From Pseudomonas tructae (lineage in GTDB: Bacteria > Pseudomonadota > Gammaproteobacteria > Pseudomonadales > Pseudomonadaceae): a DNA stretch of 64,000 nucleotides. The notes under the pieces are model-generated. The model was not told the origin of the DNA and did not search any database. It worked only from the letters and a program-made list of their open reading frames with translations. Shown one piece after another: positions 59,873-64,000 of the stretch. The stretch covers positions 496,001 to 560,000 of the forward strand of contig NZ_CP035952.1 in the NCBI RefSeq assembly GCF_004214895.1, read 5' to 3'. Numbering within the stretch: position 1 is the first letter of the stretch; every line of letters begins with the position of its first letter. A program made the translations under genes and the position numbers.

Positions 59873-61387
59873 ATGCTCGAACAGTACGTCAAGAAGATCC
59901 TCACCTCGCGCGTTTACGACGTTGCCGTCGAAACTCCATTGCAGACCGCCGGCCAGCTGAGCAAGCGTCTGGGCAACAACATCCTGCTCAAGCGCGAAGA
60001 CTTGCAGCCGGTGTTCTCTTTCAAGATCCGCGGTGCCTACAACAAGCTGGCCCAGCTCAGTGCCCAAGAGCTGGCCTGTGGCGTGGTCACTGCCTCGGCC
60101 GGCAACCATGCCCAGGGCGTGGCCCTGGCGGCCCGTGAGCTGGGGATCAAGGCCACCATCGTGATGCCCAAGACCACCCCCGAGATCAAGGTCGAAGGCG
60201 TGCGCTCGCGCGGAGGCAAGGTGGTGCTGCACGGTGATTCGTTCCCGGAGGCGCTGGCCTATTCGCTGAAGCTGGTGGACGAGAAGGGATTTGTCTACAT
60301 CCACCCTTATGATGATCCGCACACCATCGCCGGGCAGGGCACCGTGGCCATGGAAATCCTCCGTCAGCACCCTGGCGAGCTGGACGCGATCTTCGTGCCG
60401 GTCGGTGGTGGCGGCCTGATCGCCGGTATCGCGGCCTATGTGAAGTACCTGCGCCCGGATATCAAGGTGATCGGCGTCGAGCCGGACGATTCCAACTGCC
60501 TGCAAGCCGCCATGGCTGCGGGCGAGCGTGTGGTGCTGCCCCAGGTCGGGCTGTTTGCTGATGGCGTGGCGGTGGCGCAAATTGGTCAGCACACCTTCGA
60601 TATCTGCAAGGACCATGTCGACGAGGTGATCACCGTCAGTACCGACGAAATCTGCGCAGCAATCAAGGATATCTACGACGATACCCGCTCGATCACCGAA
60701 CCTGCCGGCGCCCTGGGCGTCGCCGGGATCAAGAAGTACGTCGAGCTCAATGGCGTGACCGGGCAGACCCTGGTGGCCATCGACTCCGGCGCCAACGTCA
60801 ACTTCGATCGCCTGCGCCATGTGGCCGAGCGCGCCGAGCTGGGTGAGGGCCGCGAAGCCATCATCGCCGTGACCATTCCCGAGCAGCCGGGCAGCTTCAA
60901 GGCCTTCTGCGAGGCGGTCGGCAAGCGCCAGATCACCGAGTTCAACTACCGTTACCATGCCGACGGCGAAGCGCACATCTTTGTTGGCGTGCAGACCCAC
61001 CCGGATACCGACCCGCGCAGCGCTTTGATCCAAAGCCTGAGCGAGCAAGGCTTTCCGGTACTCGACCTGACCGACAACGAACTGGCCAAGCTGCACATCC
61101 GCCACATGGTCGGCGGCCACGCGGCGCGGGTCAGCGATGAGCTGGTGCTGCGCTTCGAATTCCCGGAGCGTCCGGGCGCGCTGTTCAACTTCCTCAACAA
61201 GCTGGGCGGGCGCTGGAATATCTCGATGTTCCACTACCGCAACCACGGCGCGGCCGATGGTCGCGTGGTCGCCGGCCTGCAGGTACCGGATGATGAGCGC
61301 CACCTGGTGCCGGCGGCATTGGCCAAGATTGGCTACCCGTACTGGGACGAAACCGATAACCCGGCGTACCGGCTGTTCCTGGGCTGA
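59873..61387 (+). CDS. ilvA: Threonine ammonia-lyase (biosynthetic threonine dehydratase)
   Basis: A 504-residue PLP enzyme that makes 2-oxobutyrate from threonine for isoleucine synthesis. PLP Lys51 lies in FSFKIRGAYNK, the phosphate-binding loop is VPVGGGGLIAGIAAYVK, and SAGNHAQGVAL is conserved. Two C-terminal ACT-like regulatory domains (about 325-400 and 420-500) indicate the allosteric, isoleucine-inhibited form. The start MLEQYVKKIL at 59873 gives the standard length; ATG 59864 is possible. Confidence 0.96.
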   Translation: MLEQYVKKILTSRVYDVAVETPLQTAGQLSKRLGNNILLKREDLQPVFSFKIRGAYNKLAQLSAQELACGVVTASAGNHAQGVALAARELGIKATIVMPKTTPEIKVEGVRSRGGKVVLHGDSFPEALAYSLKLVDEKGFVYIHPYDDPHTIAGQGTVAMEILRQHPGELDAIFVPVGGGGLIAGIAAYVKYLRPDIKVIGVEPDDSNCLQAAMAAGERVVLPQVGLFADGVAVAQIGQHTFDICKDHVDEVITVSTDEICAAIKDIYDDTRSITEPAGALGVAGIKKYVELNGVTGQTLVAIDSGANVNFDRLRHVAERAELGEGREAIIAVTIPEQPGSFKAFCEAVGKRQITEFNYRYHADGEAHIFVGVQTHPDTDPRSALIQSLSEQGFPVLDLTDNELAKLHIRHMVGGHAARVSDELVLRFEFPERPGALFNFLNKLGGRWNISMFHYRNHGAADGRVVAGLQVPDDERHLVPAALAKIGYPYWDETDNPAYRLFLG

Positions 61388-61428
61388 GCGTCTAGGCTTT
61401 TGGGCAACGCCTGAGGAAGATAAAAGAA

Positions 61429-61857
61429 ATGGAACTGCTGACGACCCTGAAAACCGCCCATGTCCTGGCCACCGTGTTGCTGCTGGGCAGCGCACTGGGG
61501 CTTGCGATCTGGACCTTTATGGCGCGCCGCAAAGGTGACGCCGGTGCCCCTGCACGGCTGATGGCCAGGCCGCTGGTGTTTGTCTGGTTGTTGATGGGGA
61601 TCTGCCTGGTGAGCATGCCGTTCACCGGCTGGTGGCTGGTGCACCTGATTGGCTGGCCGCTGGGCCAGACCTGGGTGCTGGGCTCCAGCGTGATCTACAC
61701 CTTCGGCGCATTCAGCTGGTTCTGGCTGCTGGCGCGGGTCAACCGCCTGCGCACGGCACCGACCGTGGGTAACCCGACGTTCACCCTGGCGCTGGCGGTG
61801 TTCAGTGGGGTCTGTTTCATTGCCATCGCCGGGCTGATGGGTGCCAAGCCGGTTTAA
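61429..61857 (+). CDS. DUF2269 membrane protein
   Basis: A 142-residue protein with four membrane helices (about 5-25, 45-67, 78-98, 118-138). It belongs to the DUF2269 family (LLTTLKTAHVLATVLLLGSALGLAIW, LMARPLVFVWLLMGI). Function is unknown. It is the first gene of a tight DUF2269-SDR-DUF2269 unit; GAGGAAG precedes the ATG. Confidence 0.85.
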   Translation: MELLTTLKTAHVLATVLLLGSALGLAIWTFMARRKGDAGAPARLMARPLVFVWLLMGICLVSMPFTGWWLVHLIGWPLGQTWVLGSSVIYTFGAFSWFWLLARVNRLRTAPTVGNPTFTLALAVFSGVCFIAIAGLMGAKPV

Positions 61858-61872
61858 ACGATAAGGATCGTC

Positions 61873-63129
61873 ATGAAAGTTTTACTGGTGGGGGCCACAG
61901 GGTTCGTTGGTCGCCATCTTTTGCATGCGTTGCAGGCGAGCGGCCATCAGGTGGTTGCGACCAGCCGCCATCCGCAATCCGCGTTGCTGCCCGGCGTTAC
62001 CTGGCAAACCCTCGACCTCGACCGGCTGGCGCTAGATCCCAAGGCTTATGCGTTGCCCGATGGTATCGATCTGCTGATTAATGCCGCTGGCGTGCTCAGC
62101 ACTCGGGAAGGCGAACTGTCGCTGACCCAGGACGTGGGTACCCGCGCACTGTTCGACCTGGCGGCGCAGCGTGGCGTCCGGGTTTTGCAGATTTCCGCAC
62201 TAGGGGCTGGTGAACAGGCAGATGTGCTATTTCTGGCCAGCAAGGCGCGTGCGGACGACTACTTGCTCGGCTTGGGTGTTCCGGCCGTAGTCCTGCGCCC
62301 GTCACTGGTGCTCGGTGCAGGCGGCACCAGCAGCCAGTGGCTGGCGCGCTTGTCGCCCTGGCCTTTGATACCACTGTTGAGCGTCAAGGCGCAGTTGCAG
62401 CCCGTGCATATCGACGACCTGAGTGCTGCAGTGCTGGCGTTGTTGCGCCAGTGGCCGGCGCACCCCTGCGTCGTGCCGCTGGTCGGCCCGCAGCAAATGA
62501 CCCTGGCACAGGTGCTGGATAGTCTGCGCGCTGCACAGGGCTGGGCGCCGGCCCGCTACGTGGCAGTGTCGTCACTGTTCGCCCGGCCTGCGGCATGGCT
62601 TGGCGATCGCCTGGGCTGGCGGGCACTGAACAGTCAGAGCCTGAACATGGCCCAGCGCGATAACTGCGCCGACCCCGGCATCCTTGCCGAGCACAGCGGT
62701 TATCGCTGCGCACCGCTGGCCTCGCGGCTGGCAACCTGGCCGAGCGCCGGCCAGAGCAGTCAGCTGGCGTTACGACCGCTGATGCTGGCAGTGCTGGTAT
62801 TGATCTGGCTGGGCACTGCCGTGGTCAGCCTTGGCCCTGGCCACGACTGGGGCTTGCGCATTCTTGCCGAAGCAGGCTTGCAAGGCTTGCCCGCCACCCT
62901 GGCAGTGATTGCCGGCTCGCTGTGTGATTTCGCCCTGGGCATCGGCCTGTTGCTGCGCCGCTGGCGGCGCCGGGCGCTGCAGGCGCAACTGCTGTTGATG
63001 CTCGGCTACACGCTGATCATCAGCCTGATCCTGCCGCACTACTGGTTCGACCCTTACGCTGCCGTCGCCAAGAACCTGGTGATGATGGTGGCAACCCTTT
63101 GGCTTCTATGGACTGAACCGCGTCGATGA
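61873..63129 (+). CDS. SDR-type NAD(P)-binding protein fused to a DoxX-like membrane domain
   Basis: A 418-residue two-part protein. An atypical SDR (about 1-290) starts with LLVGATGFVGRHLLHALQ and is NmrA/complex-I-assembly-like, with VLQISALGAGEQADVLFLASKARADDYLL in place of the usual YxxxK. A C-terminal membrane domain of four helices (about 295-418) resembles DoxX-like_3. It overlaps the following DUF2269 gene by 4 bp. Possibly a quinone- or redox-linked membrane oxidoreductase; unproven. Confidence 0.83.
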   Translation: MKVLLVGATGFVGRHLLHALQASGHQVVATSRHPQSALLPGVTWQTLDLDRLALDPKAYALPDGIDLLINAAGVLSTREGELSLTQDVGTRALFDLAAQRGVRVLQISALGAGEQADVLFLASKARADDYLLGLGVPAVVLRPSLVLGAGGTSSQWLARLSPWPLIPLLSVKAQLQPVHIDDLSAAVLALLRQWPAHPCVVPLVGPQQMTLAQVLDSLRAAQGWAPARYVAVSSLFARPAAWLGDRLGWRALNSQSLNMAQRDNCADPGILAEHSGYRCAPLASRLATWPSAGQSSQLALRPLMLAVLVLIWLGTAVVSLGPGHDWGLRILAEAGLQGLPATLAVIAGSLCDFALGIGLLLRRWRRRALQAQLLLMLGYTLIISLILPHYWFDPYAAVAKNLVMMVATLWLLWTEPRR

Positions 63130-63593
63130 GTGCTTACCTGCTGCTCAAAACCCTGCATATCCTGTCTTCCACCGTATTGTTCGGCCTGGGTGCCGGTTCT
63201 GCCTACTACGCATTGCGTGCCTGGCGCACCGGCAAGGTCGAAGTGATCGCGGCCACCTTCAAACACCTGGTGTTCGCCGACTGGGCATTTACCGCGACCA
63301 CCGCGGTTTTCCAGCCGTTGAGCGGCATCGGCCTGGTGCTGCTGGCCGGATGGCCGCCGCACCAGAGCTGGTTGATGTGGAGTTTTGGCCTGTATGTGTT
63401 TGCCGGGATTTGCTGGTTGCCGGTGGTCTGGCTGCAAATCCGCGTGCACAAGATGGCCGAGCAGGCGCAACGGGACGAAATGCCAATGCCGATGAAGGCC
63501 GCCAGCTACATGCGCTGGTGGTTTGGCCTGGGCTGGCCGGCATTCCTGGCGTTCATGGTGATCTTCTACCTGATGGTCGCCAAGCCAAGCTGA
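63126..63593 (+). CDS. DUF2269 membrane protein (second copy)
   Basis: A 155-residue, four-helix membrane protein of DUF2269 (YLLLKTLHILSSTVLFGLGAGSAYYALRAWRTG, FAGICWLPVVWLQIRVHKMA). It is related to the DUF2269 gene on the other side of the SDR gene. Its ATG overlaps the SDR stop by 4 bp, so translation is probably coupled and the three proteins may form one complex. Confidence 0.86.
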   Translation: MSAYLLLKTLHILSSTVLFGLGAGSAYYALRAWRTGKVEVIAATFKHLVFADWAFTATTAVFQPLSGIGLVLLAGWPPHQSWLMWSFGLYVFAGICWLPVVWLQIRVHKMAEQAQRDEMPMPMKAASYMRWWFGLGWPAFLAFMVIFYLMVAKPS

Positions 63594-63594
63594 A

Positions 63595-63617
63595 GCCGCT
63601 GCCGGGGAGGCAGCGGC
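63595..63617. terminator. Hairpin between convergent genes
   Basis: Perfect 9-bp arms GCCGCTGCC (63595-63603) and GGCAGCGGC (63609-63617) with a 5-nt loop, directly between the DUF2269 and HAD-gene stops. There is no U-tract. Confidence 0.55.
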
Positions 63618-63627
63618 CGCTCAGGCA

Positions 63628-64000
63628 TCAGTCGCGCAGGCTGAGCACTTGCCAGCCGCGCTTCTGGGCCTCAGCGCGCAGGTTCGGGTCAGGGTCGACC
63701 GCCACCGGGTGGGTGACCTGCTCCAGCAGCGGCAGGTCGTTCATCGAGTCGCTGTAGAAGTAGCTGTCGTCCAGGCTGTAGCCGTTTTCCAGCAACCAAC
63801 GGTTCAGGCGCGTCACCTTGCCTTCACGGAAGCAGGGTATATCGGTACTGCGCCCGCTGAAACGGCCGTCGACCATTTCGCATTCGGTGGCCAGCAGGGT
63901 CTGCACGCCCAGGCGTTTGGCAATCGGGCCAGTGATGAAACGGTTGGTGGCGGTGATGATCACCAGCTTGTCGCCAGCGGCGCGGTGCTTTTCCAGCAGG
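63628..64000 (-). CDS. HAD-IB family phosphatase (5' part beyond window)
   Basis: The C-terminal ~123 residues of a HAD-superfamily IB (SerB/CicA-like) hydrolase. Motif II Thr lies in [15 protein letters not shown], the motif III Lys in [14 protein letters not shown], and the motif IV acidic pair in [16 protein letters not shown]. The frame runs off the right edge ([11 protein letters not shown] at the border), so the nucleophile DxDxT and the start are outside. The GTG at 63963 is internal. Probably a phosphoserine-phosphatase-like or lipid/sugar phosphatase. Confidence 0.87.
   Translation of the reverse strand, partial: LLEKHRAAGDKLVIITATNRFITGPIAKRLGVQTLLATECEMVDGRFSGRSTDIPCFREGKVTRLNRWLLENGYSLDDSYFYSDSMNDLPLLEQVTHPVAVDPDPNLRAEAQKRGWQVLSLRD

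Noticed and set aside
59858..61495. Minus-strand open frame over ilvA (545 codons)
   Set aside because: Antisense to a full-length ilvA with all catalytic motifs; composition is artefactual and there is no ribosome site or family resemblance.

Overview
The window is GC-rich, densely coded DNA from a Pseudomonas of the P. putida/P. fluorescens type. This rests on recognisable protein families (GabD/GabT, SerA of 409 residues, IlvA of 504 residues, OscA-Sbp-CysTWA, a DesA-like desaturase) and on a typical Pseudomonas palindromic repeat (GCGGG-GCAAG-CCCGC core) at eleven loci. From memory, gene order from gabD to ilvA resembles the early PA02xx-PA03xx region of P. aeruginosa. No database search was possible. 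No prophage, insertion sequence, CRISPR array or rRNA was seen. There is one tRNA, tRNA-Arg(CCG).

Layout. 1-8.6 kb: the 3' part of a NodT-type outer-membrane efflux gene, a slipin/NfeD membrane-quality-control pair, a YbaK-type deacylase, small conserved proteins, a CBS protein, two zinc-ribbon membrane proteins and a DUF3857/transglutaminase protein. 8.77-16.47 kb: nine overlapping or nearly overlapping minus-strand genes (WbqC-like, two SAM methyltransferases, an epimerase/dehydratase, an ATP-grasp ligase, a metallophosphoesterase, two paralogous beta-propeller glycosidase-like proteins, and a methyltransferase with an ATP-grasp-type N-terminal domain). They lie beside tRNA-Arg, look like an uncharacterised glycan- or metabolite-tailoring operon, and are the best candidate for an undescribed system. 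17.1-25.8 kb: gabD-gabT, a pseudo-receiver/HDOD protein, a PAS-GGDEF cyclase, a fatty-acid desaturase and a GGDEF-EAL protein.

25.9-43.6 kb is largely a sulfur-acquisition region: oscA, sbp-cysT-cysW-cysA, a formylglycine-type sulfatase with a LysR regulator and divergent TonB-dependent receptor, a dedicated tonB-exbB-exbD set, an RBBP9-like hydrolase, a minimal sigma-54 AAA+ ATPase, a MetQ-like binding protein, a possible 27-residue protein and a polar-amino-acid ABC transporter. AT-rich intergenic stretches with inverted repeats precede several of these units and suggest shared sulfur-starvation control (inference).

43.6-64 kb: a penicillin-acylase-type Ntn hydrolase, a maltose-type O-acetyltransferase, a decayed HNH-nuclease bacteriocin with two tandem immunity genes, assorted hydrolases and binding proteins, serA divergent from a D-2-hydroxyglutarate dehydrogenase-like gene (a pair known to work together), a FAH-family hydrolase, two SdiA-regulated-type proteins, rpiA, ilvA, a DUF2269-SDR-DUF2269 operon, and the 3' part of a HAD phosphatase running off the right edge.
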